From assembly GCA_963757815.1 (NCBI GenBank), contig CAVWSN010000030.1:1-64000 (forward strand): DNA of 64,000 nucleotides, written 5' to 3'. Every line of letters begins with the position of its first letter. The stretch's first letter is position 1. The stretch comes from JACVRW01 sp963757815. GTDB lineage: Bacteria; Actinomycetota; Thermoleophilia; Solirubrobacterales; Thermoleophilaceae. Below are positions 18,079-32,372 of this stretch, in pieces. The notes beneath the pieces were generated by a model. The model saw nothing but the letters and a program-made list of their open reading frames with translations, ran no database searches and was not told the origin of the DNA. Position numbers and translations under genes: made by a program.

Positions 18079-19809
18079 ATGTCCACGCAGTACGACTTTG
18101 TGATCGTCGGCGGCGGGTCGGCCGGCTGCGCCCTCGCCAACAGGCTCTCGGCCGATCCGGCCAACCGGGTGCTGGTGCTCGAGGCGGGGCGCCCCGACTG
18201 GTCCTGGGACGTCTTCATCCACATGCCGGCTGCGCTCGCCTTCCCGATCGGCAGCCGCTTCTACGACTGGCGCTACGAGTCCGAGCCCGAGCCGTACATG
18301 GGCGGCCGCAAGGTCTTCCACGCGCGCGGGAAGGTGCTCGGCGGCTCGAGCAGCATCAACGGGATGATCTTCCAGCGCGGCAACCCGATGGATTACGAGC
18401 GCTGGGCCTCGGGCGACGGCATGGAGACGTGGGACTACCACCACTGCCTGCCCTACTTCAAGCGCATGGAGAACTGCCTGGCGGCGGCGCCGGACGACCC
18501 CTTCCGCGGCCATGACGGCCCGCTCGTGCTGGAGCGCGGGCCGGCGCGCGGGCCGCTCTTCGACGCCTTCTTCGCGGCCGTGCAGCAGGCGGGCTACCCG
18601 CTCACCGACGACGTCAACGGCTACAAGCAGGAGGGCTTTGCGGCGTTCGACCGCAACGTGCACGACGGCAAGCGCCTCTCGGCCGCGCGCGCCTATCTGC
18701 ACCCTGTGCTCGGGCGCCCGAACCTGAAGGTCGAGACGTTCGCGCTCGCCACACGCATCCTCTTCGAGGGCGGGCGGGCCGTCGGCGTCGAGTACGCGCG
18801 CGGACGGCGCACCCACCAGGCGCGCGGCGGCGAGATCGTGCTGTGCGGCGGCGCGATCAACACGCCCCAGCTGATGCAGCTCTCGGGGATCGGGGCGCCC
18901 GACCACCTGCGCTCGATCGGCGTCCCGGTTGAGCACGAGCTTCCCGGCGTGGGGGAGAACCTGCAGGACCACCTCGAGGTCTACGTCCAGCACACCGCGA
19001 ACCAGCCGATCTCGATGGCGCCCTACTTCAAGATGGTCAACCGGCCGAAGGTGGGCGCCGAGTGGCTGCTCCGGAAGTCGGGGCCCGGCGCCACGAACCA
19101 CTTCGAGGCGGGCGGCTTCATCCGCAGCAACGAAGAGGTCAAGTGGCCGAACCTGATGTACCACTTCCTGCCGATCGCGATCCGTTACGACGGAACCGTT
19201 CCGGAGGGGGGCGGAGGGCACGGCTACCAGGTGCACGTGGGGCCGATGTACTCGGACGTGCGCGGCACCTGCAAGGCGGTGTCGAACGACCCGCGCAAGC
19301 ACCCGGCGCTGCGCTTCAACTACCTCTCGACCGGCAACGACCGGCGCGAGTGGATCGAGGCGCTCCAGGCGACCCGCAAGATCCTCTCCCAGCCCGCCTG
19401 GAAGGACATCGACGGTGGCGAGCTCTCGCCCGGCCCCGAGGTCGAGACCGACGAGCAGATCCTCGACTGGGTGGCGAAGGACGCCGAGACCGCGCTGCAT
19501 CCCTCGTGCACCTGCCGGATGGGAACGGACGACATGTCGGTGGTCGACCCCAAGACGATGGGCGTCCGCGGGCTCGAGGGGCTGCGGGTGGTGGACGCGT
19601 CCGTCTTCCCGTACGTGACCAACGGGAACATCTACGCGCCGGTGATGATGACCGCGGAGAAGTCGGTCGACCTGATCCTGGGCAACACGCCGCTGCCGGC
19701 GGACATGGTCGAGTACTACCGCCACGATGTGAGCGACCCGGGCGTGACGCTGTCGGAGAGCGCCGCGGCGGCGGAGGAGGAGGCGCCGACGGAGGCACCG
19801 TCGGCGTAG
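18079..19809 (+). CDS. betA: GMC-family oxidoreductase, choline dehydrogenase BetA-like
   Basis: 576-residue FAD enzyme of the glucose-methanol-choline family, near the length of known BetA. The N-terminal FAD site is FVIVGGGSAGCALANRLS (about 7-24), the first GMC signature region GKVLGGSSSINGMIFQRG lies near 91-108, the second signature GGAINTPQLMQLSGIG near 256, and the catalytic histidine/asparagine region is LHPSCTCRMG (about 474) with NGNIYAPVMM (about 515). It would oxidise choline to betaine aldehyde, and possibly on to betaine. AGGAAGG precedes the ATG. The 37-base gap from the DmdA-like gene implies one operon under operator site 5. An Ala/Glu-rich tail extends past the usual end. 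Other alcohol substrates are possible for GMC enzymes. Confidence 0.85.
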   Translation: MSTQYDFVIVGGGSAGCALANRLSADPANRVLVLEAGRPDWSWDVFIHMPAALAFPIGSRFYDWRYESEPEPYMGGRKVFHARGKVLGGSSSINGMIFQRGNPMDYERWASGDGMETWDYHHCLPYFKRMENCLAAAPDDPFRGHDGPLVLERGPARGPLFDAFFAAVQQAGYPLTDDVNGYKQEGFAAFDRNVHDGKRLSAARAYLHPVLGRPNLKVETFALATRILFEGGRAVGVEYARGRRTHQARGGEIVLCGGAINTPQLMQLSGIGAPDHLRSIGVPVEHELPGVGENLQDHLEVYVQHTANQPISMAPYFKMVNRPKVGAEWLLRKSGPGATNHFEAGGFIRSNEEVKWPNLMYHFLPIAIRYDGTVPEGGGGHGYQVHVGPMYSDVRGTCKAVSNDPRKHPALRFNYLSTGNDRREWIEALQATRKILSQPAWKDIDGGELSPGPEVETDEQILDWVAKDAETALHPSCTCRMGTDDMSVVDPKTMGVRGLEGLRVVDASVFPYVTNGNIYAPVMMTAEKSVDLILGNTPLPADMVEYYRHDVSDPGVTLSESAAAAEEEAPTEAPSA

Positions 19810-19831
19810 GCCGCCGCCAGCGCTGAACATT

Positions 19832-19866
19832 CCCGACTTGGTGTCGCGAGACGACACCAAGTCGGG
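19832..19866 (+). terminator. Terminator after betA
   Basis: Perfect 15-bp stem (arms 19832-19846 CCCGACTTGGTGTCG and 19852-19866) with a 5-base loop followed by TTTC. It closes the betaine regulon and also faces the CapA remnant on the other strand. Confidence 0.85.
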
Positions 19867-19905
19867 TTTCTTGCCGAGGAGCGCCGGGTTTCGGGCCGCG
19901 CGGAC

Positions 19906-20187
19906 CTACAGCAGCCGCGGGCGCGTCGCCTCGATGACGGCGCGCCGGAAGCGGCTGCCCTCGACGCCGCGCGTCGAGAGCTTCAGCTGAAGGATGCCGG
20001 TGCTCGCCGTCCCCGGGGAGCCGGCGCCGAAGACGAAGTTGCCGAGGCTGTAGGCCACGAGCCGCCGCGGCCCGCCGCTGCGGATCGGCTGCAGGACATG
20101 CGGATGCGCGCCGATCACCGCGGTGGCTCCGGCCCGGAGCGCCTCGGCCGCGAAGTCCGGCCAGCGCGACCGATGGCAGCCTCCTAC
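19906..20187 (-). pseudogene. 3' fragment of a CapA-like (PGA_cap) protein
   Basis: 93 codons on the minus strand, following an in-frame TGA at 20188-20190. The fragment matches the C-terminal end of poly-gamma-glutamate CapA-type metallophosphatases: SRWPDFAAEALRAGATAVIG, the GAHPHVLQPI motif with its two histidines, and VAYSLGNFVF. CapA-like proteins are normally 300-400 residues, so the N-terminal two thirds are missing; the next gene upstream is an unrelated methyltransferase at 20243. This looks like a deletion remnant. An indel could hide a little more sequence, but there is no room for the full gene. Confidence 0.7.
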
Positions 20188-20242
20188 TCACGGCCGGGAA
20201 GCTAACGCCCGATCGCGGGCCGGCAGCATCGGCTCCGCGGTG

Positions 20243-21043
20243 TCAGCCTCGGCGCCGGCCCGACACCTGGTGGATGCGTGCCTGGTAGAAGACGGTCGCG
20301 GGGTCGCGGGCTGCTTCTTCGACAGCCGCCTCGAGCTCAGCGACCTGTTCGCCCGTCGCGGCCCCTGCCTCGAGGATCGAGGCGCGCATGTTGCGCACGA
20401 GGTGAGCAAGGAAGAGCTTGTCGTCGACCGTTTCCATCGGGTTGGCGACCGTCTCCTCACGCACGTCTTCGAGGCCGCTCGCAGACAGCAGCGCGCGCAG
20501 CCGCGGCCCGATGGTGGGGTCGCCGCCGTGGAAGCGCACGGTCGCGCAGTAGACGTCCTGGAGACGGTCGAGCGCGGGTGCGGGCGGGTCGCTGCGCAAA
20601 GTGCCGGTGAAGAGGTCCTCGACGGCAACCACTCCTCCATCCCTGACCGCCGCCTGCATGGCGCGCAGCGCGGCCGAAGGGTCGACGAGATGGCTGAGCA
20701 GGAGCCGCGCATAGGCGAGGTCGAAGCCCTGACGGCCGGTCGGCCGTGACGCATCACCCCTGACGAACTCGGCGTTGACCTCCGCCCGCACCGCCGCCTG
20801 ACGCGCCAGCTCGAGCAGCTCGGCGTCGAGGTCGACCCCCACCACATGCCCGTCGGGGCCCGCCACCCGGGCCATCTCGATCGTCACCTGCCCATCTCTG
20901 CATCCAACGTCCAAGCAAGCCCAGCCGGGTGACAGCCCGAGCCTGGAGAGAAACGCTTCGGTGGCCTGCGCCATCACGTGCGCCTGCCGCGCGAGACGCT
21001 GCGCGTCGATGAGACCGCCGGCGATCGTGTATTCGCTCGCCAC
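20243..21043 (-). CDS. Class I SAM-dependent methyltransferase
   Basis: 266-residue Rossmann-fold methyltransferase. Motif I is CLDVGCRDGQVTIEMARV (about 43), the acidic motif II is HVVGVDLDAELLELAR (about 65), and motif IV/V is GFDLAYARLLLSHLVDP (about 105), with a HGGDPTIGPRLRALLSASGL segment near 175. This pattern is close to UbiE/arsenite-type and secondary-metabolite methyltransferases, but no substrate-specific feature is visible. It stands alone between the CapA remnant and the divergent PPOX-family gene. Reaction certain in kind, substrate unknown. Confidence 0.85.
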   Translation of the reverse strand: MASEYTIAGGLIDAQRLARQAHVMAQATEAFLSRLGLSPGWACLDVGCRDGQVTIEMARVAGPDGHVVGVDLDAELLELARQAAVRAEVNAEFVRGDASRPTGRQGFDLAYARLLLSHLVDPSAALRAMQAAVRDGGVVAVEDLFTGTLRSDPPAPALDRLQDVYCATVRFHGGDPTIGPRLRALLSASGLEDVREETVANPMETVDDKLFLAHLVRNMRASILEAGAATGEQVAELEAAVEEAARDPATVFYQARIHQVSGRRRG

Positions 21044-21117
21044 CGGGCAAGGATACGGCGGGTACGCTCTGACGTCGTGGTCGCGAAGGAGGCCGGGGCT
21101 GAGGCGCTCGGCGAGGC

Positions 21118-21598
21118 ATGAGCCCGGAGGCGGAGGACCCCGTCGCGCTTGCCAGGCGGCTGATCGACGCGAACTCCTACCTCACTCTGGGAACGGCCGA
21201 CGCCGGCGGGCGCCCGTGGGTTTCTCCCGTCTGGTACGCCACCGCCGGCTACACCGAGCTGCTCTGGGTTTCCTCGCCCGATGCGCGCCACTGCCGCAAC
21301 CTCAGCGTCCGCCCGGAGGTGAGCATCGCGATCTTCGACTCACGCGTCCCGCTCGGCGAGGCCCAGGCGGTGTACATGTCGGCCGTCGCCCAGGAGCTCA
21401 GCGGCGCCGAGCTGGAGCGCGGCATCGAGATCTTCTCGCGCAGCTCGCAGACCGCCGGCGCGCGGCACATGGAGCCTCGAGGACGTCGTCGCGCCGGCAG
21501 GCCTCCGGCTATATCGGGCAACCGCGACGGAGACCTTCGTCCTCGACAGCATCGGGGACACGCGTCAGGGAGACCACCGGATTCCTGTCGAGCTGTAG
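21118..21598 (+). CDS. Pyridoxamine 5'-phosphate oxidase-family (FMN-binding split barrel) protein, one frameshift
   Basis: About 159 residues after one extra base near 21475. The N-terminal split barrel fits the PPOX/general-stress FMN-binding family: ANSYLTLGTADAGGRPWVSP (about 18), VWYATAGYTELLWVSSPDAR, then RPEVSIAIFD (about 65). After the shift the frame LEDVVAPAGLRLYRATATET continues to IPVEL and a TAG at 21596. These proteins bind FMN, F420 or heme and often reduce or detoxify small molecules. It is monocistronic: a strong terminator starts eight bases after the stop. Confidence 0.78.
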
Positions 21599-21605
21599 CC
21601 GCAAG

Positions 21606-21641
21606 CGGGAGGAGCCCCGCCGCGAGGCGGGGCTCCTCCCG
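21606..21641 (+). terminator. Strong bidirectional terminator
   Basis: Perfect 16-bp GC-rich stem (arms 21606-21621 and 21626-21641, starting CGGGAGGAGCCCC) with a GCGA tetraloop, between the PPOX gene and the convergent repeat protein. Confidence 0.85.
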
Positions 21642-21669
21642 TGTGAGTCGGGTACGGGACCGCTGAGCG

Positions 21670-22176
21670 TCAGCCCGTGGTCGCGGCCCTGCCGCCAAGC
21701 CGCTGCCTGCGGTGCATGACGGCCAGGGTGCCGCCGAGCGCGAGCAGGATCAGGCCGAGCAGGCCGCCGGCTCCGATGCCGGCGTCGCCCCAGTCGAGCC
21801 CTCCGCCGGAAGATGGGGCGGGCGACGGCTCAGGGACCTTGACGACGGTCACCTCGGGCGAGTTGAAGCTCCCGCGGCCCGCGGCCGCGTCGCGGCTGTC
21901 CGGGCTGCGCAGGTCCTGAGCCGGCGACGAGACAATGGCGGATGGAGAGGATGGCGCGTCTCCCTCGGCCGCGTCGCGGGCGTCGGGGCTACGCAGGTCC
22001 TGGTAGGCGGAGCCGGCCCCCGCGGCGATGGAAGACGGGGGCGGTGGCGCATAGCCCTCCGCTGCGTCGCGGGTGTCGGGGCTTCGGAGGTCCTGCTGCG
22101 CGGCGGCCGTCGGCGCTGCAAGGGCGGCCAGAGCGAGGCCGAGCGCCGCGGAGCGGGTCAGTCGACGATGGTTCAT
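21670..22176 (-). CDS. Secreted/membrane-anchored protein with three QDLRSPDxRDAAEG repeats
   Basis: 168 residues. A signal peptide (MNHRRLTRSAALGLALAALA, cleavage probably after AAA near 26) is followed by three copies of the motif QDLRSPD-T/A/S-RDAA (about 28, 59 and 88), spaced about 30 residues by Pro/Ser/Ala-rich linkers. A C-terminal transmembrane helix (GGLLGLILLALGGTLAVM) and a basic cytoplasmic end follow. Short repeats of this type occur in small extracytoplasmic proteins of Actinomycetota; their function is not known to me. It is convergent with the PPOX gene and divergent from the BTAD regulator. Confidence 0.8.
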   Translation of the reverse strand: MNHRRLTRSAALGLALAALAAPTAAAQQDLRSPDTRDAAEGYAPPPPSSIAAGAGSAYQDLRSPDARDAAEGDAPSSPSAIVSSPAQDLRSPDSRDAAAGRGSFNSPEVTVVKVPEPSPAPSSGGGLDWGDAGIGAGGLLGLILLALGGTLAVMHRRQRLGGRAATTG

Positions 22177-22351
22177 CGTGGCTCCTTCGGTTGGTGACCG
22201 CCCGTGCGGTCTTCGCCGCAGACCCTCGGGCCTGGCGGTAAACGATTGGGGTGCGGCGCGGTAGATCAGCGGTTAAGGGAGCGCGACTCGGCCGCTGTCG
22301 CAACCGGCCATTCGATGGTACGGTCGCCACGGACTCGCCCGTTCATCACGC

Positions 22352-23943
22352 ATGGATTTCCGTCTTCTTGGCCCACTCGAAGTGCTCGAGCACGATCGCC
22401 TGCTCGCACTTGGTGGCGGCCGACAGCGTTCTCTCCTTGCGGTTCTGCTCCTGCATGCGAACGAGGTGGTCTCCAACGATCGCCTGATCGACGCGTTGTG
22501 GGGTCAGTCGCCCCCTCCGACGGCCGCGAAGACGGTCCAGGTCTACGTTTCCAGGCTGCGCAAGGAGCTCGGCGAGGGCCGGCTCGTGACGCGGGCGCCG
22601 GGCTATCTCCTCACTGTGGAGCGCTCGGAGCTCGACCTAAGGCGTTTCGAGCAGCTCCTCGGCGAGGCCAGGGGGGCGGAGCCGGCGGACGCCGCCGACC
22701 TGTTGCGCCGGGCGCTCGCGCTGTGGCGCGGCCCCGCGCTGGCCGACCTCGCCTACGAAGCCTTCGTCCAGAACGAGATCGCCAGGCTCGAGGAGCTGCG
22801 CTGGGCGGCGCTCGAGCAGCGGATCGACGCCGACCTCGCCTGTGGTCGCCACGCGGAGCTGGTGGGCGAGCTCGAGGGCCTGATCGCCGCGCATCCACTC
22901 AGGGAGCGCCTGCGCTACCAGCTGATGCTGGCGCTCTACCGGTCGTCTCGCCAGGCCGAGGCGCTCGACGCCTACCGAACCGCCCGCCGCGAGCTGGCGG
23001 AGGAGCTCGGGCTCGAACCGGGCGAGGAGCTCAAGCGGCTCGAGCAGGCGATCCTGCAACACGATCCCGCTCTCGACCTGACGGGGGGAGCGCCGGGTCG
23101 CCCGGCGAGCGAGACCGCGGCGCCCGACAGGTCACTGCTTGTCGCGCCGCGCGAGCTGGATGGGCTCGAGGCGTTGCTCGGCCTCGCGATCCCGCTCGCG
23201 GCGGCACGCCCGCCGCGCGAGCTCATCGTCGCCGGCATCGTGGAGACGAGCGAGCTGGCGGCCGCCACGGCTGCGCTCGCCGAGCGCCGCGAGGGGCTGC
23301 TGGCCGACGGCCTGCCCGCAAGAACAGCCGCCTTCTCGTCGCCCGCGCCCGGGCGCGACCTCGTGCGCCTCGCGTCGCAGGAGGGCGTCGAGCTCCTGCT
23401 CATGGAGGCCGGCAGCTCGCCGCTCGAAGGTGAGGCCGGGATCGTGCTCGAGCACGCGCCCTGCGATGTGGCGATGCTGGTAGAGGCCGGCGGCTCGCTC
23501 CGTGGCGGTCCGGTCGTGGTGCCGTTCGGCGCCGCCTGGCACGACTGGGCGGCGCTCGAGCTCGGCGCGTGGGTCGCCCGCGCCACGGACGCACCCCTTC
23601 GGCTGATCGGCGCGGCGTCCGACGGCCGGGAGAACGGACGCGACGCGAGCCGCCTGCTCGCCGACGCCTCGCTGATCGTCCAGCGGACCGCTCACGTCGT
23701 GGCCGAGCCGCTGCTCACGCGGCCGGGCCGCAAGGGGATCGTCGCCGGGGCCGAGGGGGCCGGGCTGTTGGTCGTCGGGCTCTCGGAGCGCTGGCGACAG
23801 GAGGGGCTCGGCCGCGTCCGCAGCGAGCTGGTCGAGTCCCCTCCGGCGCCGACGATCCTCGTCCGGAGAGGACAGCGGCCGGGCGGGCTCGCGCCAACGG
23901 AGACGGCCACCAGCTTCGGCTGGTCGCTCACCGGCGGCGCGTC

Positions 23944-23947
<4 letters not shown>
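22352..23947 (+). CDS. BTAD-type (SARP-like) transcriptional regulator with C-terminal UspA-like region
   Basis: 531 residues. The N-terminal OmpR-type winged helix spans about 1-90 (MDFRLLGPLEVLEHDRLLAL, VYVSRLRKELGEGRLVTRAP). A bacterial transcriptional activation domain follows at about 95-245 (ALALWRGPALADLAYEAF, LGLEPGEELKRLEQAIL). The remainder (about 260-520) resembles degenerate universal-stress-type nucleotide-binding repeats (PTILVRRG near the end, VVPFGAAWHDWAALELGAW). SARP-like proteins activate neighbouring genes, often under Ser/Thr kinase control. Its stop overlaps the kinase start (ATGA), so regulator and kinase fusion are made together and probably form one signalling pair. 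Confidence 0.85.
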
Positions 23948-27102
<3,155 letters not shown>

Positions 27103-27120
27103 CGTCGGCTGGACCGGCCG

Positions 27121-29269
<2,149 letters not shown>

Positions 29270-29430
29270 GTCGTGAGCGAGGCCTCCTGGCTATTGCGGG
29301 CGTCGCACAAACCTAGCCGCAGCGCGGCCGGGGCCGGTTGTACACGTGTCCAAAGTTCCGGGCTCCCCGTTCGCCCCGCTGGCAACTTCGTCCAAGACCG
29401 CGGGGCGCGCGCATGCGTACCCTCGGGTGG

Positions 29431-30321
29431 ATGGCCGCGATCGAGCTCAAGGGAGTCGTCAAGCGCTTCGGCCCGATCACCGCGGTCGACGGGCTCGACC
29501 TCGACGTGCCCGCGGGCACCTGCGTCGGCCTGCTCGGCCCGAACGGGGCCGGGAAATCCACGACGATGCGGATGCTCACCGGCCAGGCGCTGGCGAACGA
29601 GGGCTCGATCCATGTGCTCGGCTACGAGCTGCCGCGCGAGTCGAAGGATGCGCGCGCCCAGATGGGCGTGGTGCCCCAGCTCGACAACCTCGACGTCGAC
29701 GTGACCGTCGAGGACAACCTCGCCGTCTTCGCGCGCCTCTACCGGGTGCCCGACGTGCGTGACGCCGTGGACCGCGGCCTCGCGCTCGCGCGGCTCACCG
29801 AGCGTCGCCGCGACGAGGTCGACAAGCTCTCCGGCGGCATGCGCAGGCGGCTGCTGCTGGCGCGTGGCCTGATTCACCGGCCGCGGCTGATCCTGCTCGA
29901 CGAGCCCACGGTCGGACTCGACCCGCAGATCCGGACCGAGCTCTGGGCATTGATCGACAACCTGCGCACAGGGGGCACGACGATCCTGATGTCGACCCAC
30001 TACATCGAGGAGGCCCAGCGGCTCGCGGACGAGGTGGCCGTGATGGCCCACGGCAAGATCGTCGACCGCGGCAGGCCTTCCGACCTGATCGAGCAGCACG
30101 CCGGGCGCGAGACGGCCGAGGTGTACGGCCCGCCGGAGCGGCTCGCGGAGGTGCGTACCGCGGCCGAGGCCCAGGATCTGAGGGTGCGCCCGGCCGGCCC
30201 GGCCATCGCGATCGTCGGGTCGGAGCGTGCGACCGACGGCGCCGTGCCCGACGACGCCATCCGGCGCGCGGCGTCGCTCGAGGACGTGTTCGTGCTCCTG
30301 ACAGGGGAGGAGGCAGAGTGA
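29431..30321 (+). CDS. ABC-2 type exporter ATPase (DrrA/NodI-like)
   Basis: 296-residue ABC ATPase. Walker A is GLLGPNGAGKSTTMRML (about 36), the Q-loop lies near VVPQLDNLD (about 85), the signature is LSGGMRRRLLLARGL (about 138), Walker B is RLILLDEPTVGLDP (about 158) and the H-loop is LMSTHYIEEAQ (about 192). The C-terminal 80 residues form the variable domain of drug or polysaccharide exporters. MAAIELKGV at 29431 is the family-typical start; an in-frame ATG lies at 29413. The stop overlaps the GTG of the permease (GTGA), so both are co-translated. Confidence 0.9.
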   Translation: MAAIELKGVVKRFGPITAVDGLDLDVPAGTCVGLLGPNGAGKSTTMRMLTGQALANEGSIHVLGYELPRESKDARAQMGVVPQLDNLDVDVTVEDNLAVFARLYRVPDVRDAVDRGLALARLTERRRDEVDKLSGGMRRRLLLARGLIHRPRLILLDEPTVGLDPQIRTELWALIDNLRTGGTTILMSTHYIEEAQRLADEVAVMAHGKIVDRGRPSDLIEQHAGRETAEVYGPPERLAEVRTAAEAQDLRVRPAGPAIAIVGSERATDGAVPDDAIRRAASLEDVFVLLTGEEAE

Positions 30322-31085
30322 GACGTCTCGAGCCGGCCGCGATCGGCGGCGTGATGAGCCGCGAGGTCGCCAACTTCCGCACCTTCTGGAAGGCGACCAC
30401 CTTCTCGAGCGTGCTCGAGCCGGTGATCTACCTGCTCGCCTTCGGCCTCGGGCTCGGGGCCACGGTCGTCGACCGCGTCGACGGGCTCGAGTACGTCGAG
30501 TTCGTCGGCACGGGCATGGTCGCCACGGCCGTGATCTTCTCGAGCGCGCTGCCGGCGATGTTCGGCACCTTCGTCAAGGAGCGCTTCCAGCGCACCTACG
30601 ACGCGATCCTCGCGGCGCCCGTGGACGTCGAGGAGCTGGTGACGGCGGAGATGCTCTGGATCGGGCTCCGGTCCGGGTTCTACGGTTGCTTTCCGCTGAT
30701 CGTGTCGATGCTGTTCGGGCTCGACCCGGCGCCGGGCATGCTGCTGGTGCCGTTCTTCTGCTTCATCACGGCACTGGGCTTCGCCGCGTTCGGCATCGCG
30801 GTGGCCGCCAGTGTGGCGAAGATCGACCAGTTCAGCTACGTGACGACCCTCGTCATCACGCCGCTCTTCCTCGTCGCCGGAACGTTCTTCCCGATCGACG
30901 AGCTGCCCGAAGGTTTCCAGGTGGCCGCTCAGTTCAACCCGCTTTACCAACTGGTCGAGTTGGTGCGCGGCGCGGCGTTCGGGTTCGAGTGGACGGACCT
31001 GATCCGGGTCGCGGTACTGATCGCCTTCGCGGTCGCCCTCTGGCGCGTCGCGATCAGCCGGATGACGAAGCGCCTGATCGACTGA
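30318..31085 (+). CDS. ABC-2 type transporter permease (NodJ/DrrB-like)
   Basis: 255-residue integral membrane protein with six hydrophobic segments and the ABC-2 C-terminal signature FNPLYQLVELVRGAAFGF (about 213). The segment FGTFVKERFQRTYDAILAAP (about 77) matches the cytoplasmic coupling region of NodJ-like exporters. It starts at a GTG inside the ATPase stop. Together they form a two-component exporter for a lipid-linked saccharide, drug or similar amphiphile; nothing nearby fixes the substrate. Confidence 0.88.
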   Translation: MRRLEPAAIGGVMSREVANFRTFWKATTFSSVLEPVIYLLAFGLGLGATVVDRVDGLEYVEFVGTGMVATAVIFSSALPAMFGTFVKERFQRTYDAILAAPVDVEELVTAEMLWIGLRSGFYGCFPLIVSMLFGLDPAPGMLLVPFFCFITALGFAAFGIAVAASVAKIDQFSYVTTLVITPLFLVAGTFFPIDELPEGFQVAAQFNPLYQLVELVRGAAFGFEWTDLIRVAVLIAFAVALWRVAISRMTKRLID

Positions 31086-31109
31086 CTGTCTAATTCGGAC
31101 GCGCCGATT

Positions 31110-31125
31110 TTCGACAGCTGTCGAA
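31110..31125. promoter_or_regulatory. Perfect 16-bp palindrome upstream of the acyl-reductase-like SDR
   Basis: TTCGACAGCTGTCGAA, an uninterrupted 16-bp palindrome 37 bases before the ATG at 31163. Size and placement suit a TetR- or MarR-type dimer operator; no matching regulator is in the window. Confidence 0.5.
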
Positions 31126-31162
31126 GGGCAGTCGGGCCGCCGCGCTCCAACCTGTGTGGCGG

Positions 31163-32332
31163 ATGACCCTGCCCGCCGACACCGGCGCCCGCTCCCGCGG
31201 TGACCTCCTCCTCACCGGTTCGACCGGGTTCCTCGGCATGGAACTGCTCGCGCGGCTGCTCGAGGAGACCGATCGCCGGGTGTGGGCGCCGGTGCGGGCA
31301 TCCGACGACGCCGAGGCCGCCGCCCGGCTGCGCGCAGCGCTCGCCACGCTGGTGCCGGATCCGGACGCCCATGCCGAGCGGGTGGTGGCCTTCGCGGCGG
31401 ACCTGACGCGGCCGCGGCTCGGAATCGATGCCCGCAGACGCGACGAGATCGCCGAGCACGTGGACGAGATCGTCCACACCGCGGCGTCGGTGTCGTTCAC
31501 GCTTCCGCTCGGGGAGGCCCTGCGTATCAACGTCTTCGGGACGCTGCGCATGCTCCAGCTGGCCGAGTTGTGTCGTGCCCGCAACCGTCTCACCCGCTTC
31601 GCCCACGTCTCGACCGCCTACGTGGCCGGCGACCACCGCGGCCGGTTCTCGGAGGCCGACCACGATGTCGGGCAGCGCTTCAACAACACGTACGAGCGTT
31701 CGAAGTGGGAGGCGGAGCGGCTCGTCCGCGGCTATGCGGACCGCCTCCCCGTGCAGATCTTCCGGCCCAGCATCGTCGTCGGGGACGAGCAGAGCGGCTG
31801 GACGGCGTCCTTCAACGTGATCTACAAGCCGCTGCGCGCGTACGCTCGCGGTGCCCTGCCGCTGATTCCCGCGCAGCGCTCGGCGCCGGTCGACGTGGTT
31901 CCGGTGGGCTACGTGGCGCGCTCGATCCTGGCGCTCGCGGACGCCGGGGCGGGTCGCACCTTCCAGCTCGTGGCGGGACCGGAGGCGTCGAGCGTCGGGG
32001 AGCTGATCGACCGCACCGTGAGCCACTTTGGCGGCCCGCCGGTCCGCACGCTTCCGCCCAGGCTCTACCGCCGCCTCGTCCACCCGCTTCTGGTGCGCCG
32101 CGCAAGTCCGGCGGAGCGTTGCTGGCTCGAGCGCGGCCAGGTGTTCTTTCCCTATTTCTCGACGCGTGTGCGCTTCGAGTCCGGCGCCACGCGGGCGGCG
32201 CTCGCCCCGGCCGGCGTACGGCCACCGGCGCTCGGCGACTACTTCGAGCGGCTGCTCGACTTCGCCGTCGAGAGCCGCTGGGGAGGGACGAAGGTGGGCC
32301 GCGCCCAGGCGCTGGCGGCCGTCGCGGCTTAG
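31163..32332 (+). CDS. Extended SDR, NAD-binding_4 family (thioester/fatty acyl-CoA reductase-like)
   Basis: 389-residue NAD(P)-dependent oxidoreductase. The nucleotide-binding motif is LLTGSTGFLGMELLARLLEE (about 16-35), and an IVHTAASVSFTLPL segment (about 110) precedes the catalytic YxxxK in NNTYERSKWEAERLV (about 177), with FRPSIVVGDEQSGW next (about 200). The family includes reductase domains that release aldehydes or alcohols from acyl-CoA or acyl-carrier thioesters. It lacks the sterile or PFAM-C domains of eukaryotic reductases. The 16-bp palindrome just upstream suggests dedicated regulation. GTG at 31154 is an alternative start. Confidence 0.82.
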   Translation: MTLPADTGARSRGDLLLTGSTGFLGMELLARLLEETDRRVWAPVRASDDAEAAARLRAALATLVPDPDAHAERVVAFAADLTRPRLGIDARRRDEIAEHVDEIVHTAASVSFTLPLGEALRINVFGTLRMLQLAELCRARNRLTRFAHVSTAYVAGDHRGRFSEADHDVGQRFNNTYERSKWEAERLVRGYADRLPVQIFRPSIVVGDEQSGWTASFNVIYKPLRAYARGALPLIPAQRSAPVDVVPVGYVARSILALADAGAGRTFQLVAGPEASSVGELIDRTVSHFGGPPVRTLPPRLYRRLVHPLLVRRASPAERCWLERGQVFFPYFSTRVRFESGATRAALAPAGVRPPALGDYFERLLDFAVESRWGGTKVGRAQALAAVAA

Positions 32333-32372
32333 GCCGGCTCTCGTCAGCTTCCGATGGGAGTTTTCGGCGTGG

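Noticed and set aside
19316..20191. 291-codon minus-strand frame across betA and the CapA remnant
   Set aside because: It lies antisense to betA in a shadow frame; only the 19906-20187 frame carries CapA motifs.
22257..22310. tRNA-like D-arm sequence (GTAGATCAGCGGTTAAGGGAGC)
   Set aside because: No matching acceptor stem, anticodon arm or T loop follows; probably chance within the promoter region of the BTAD gene.
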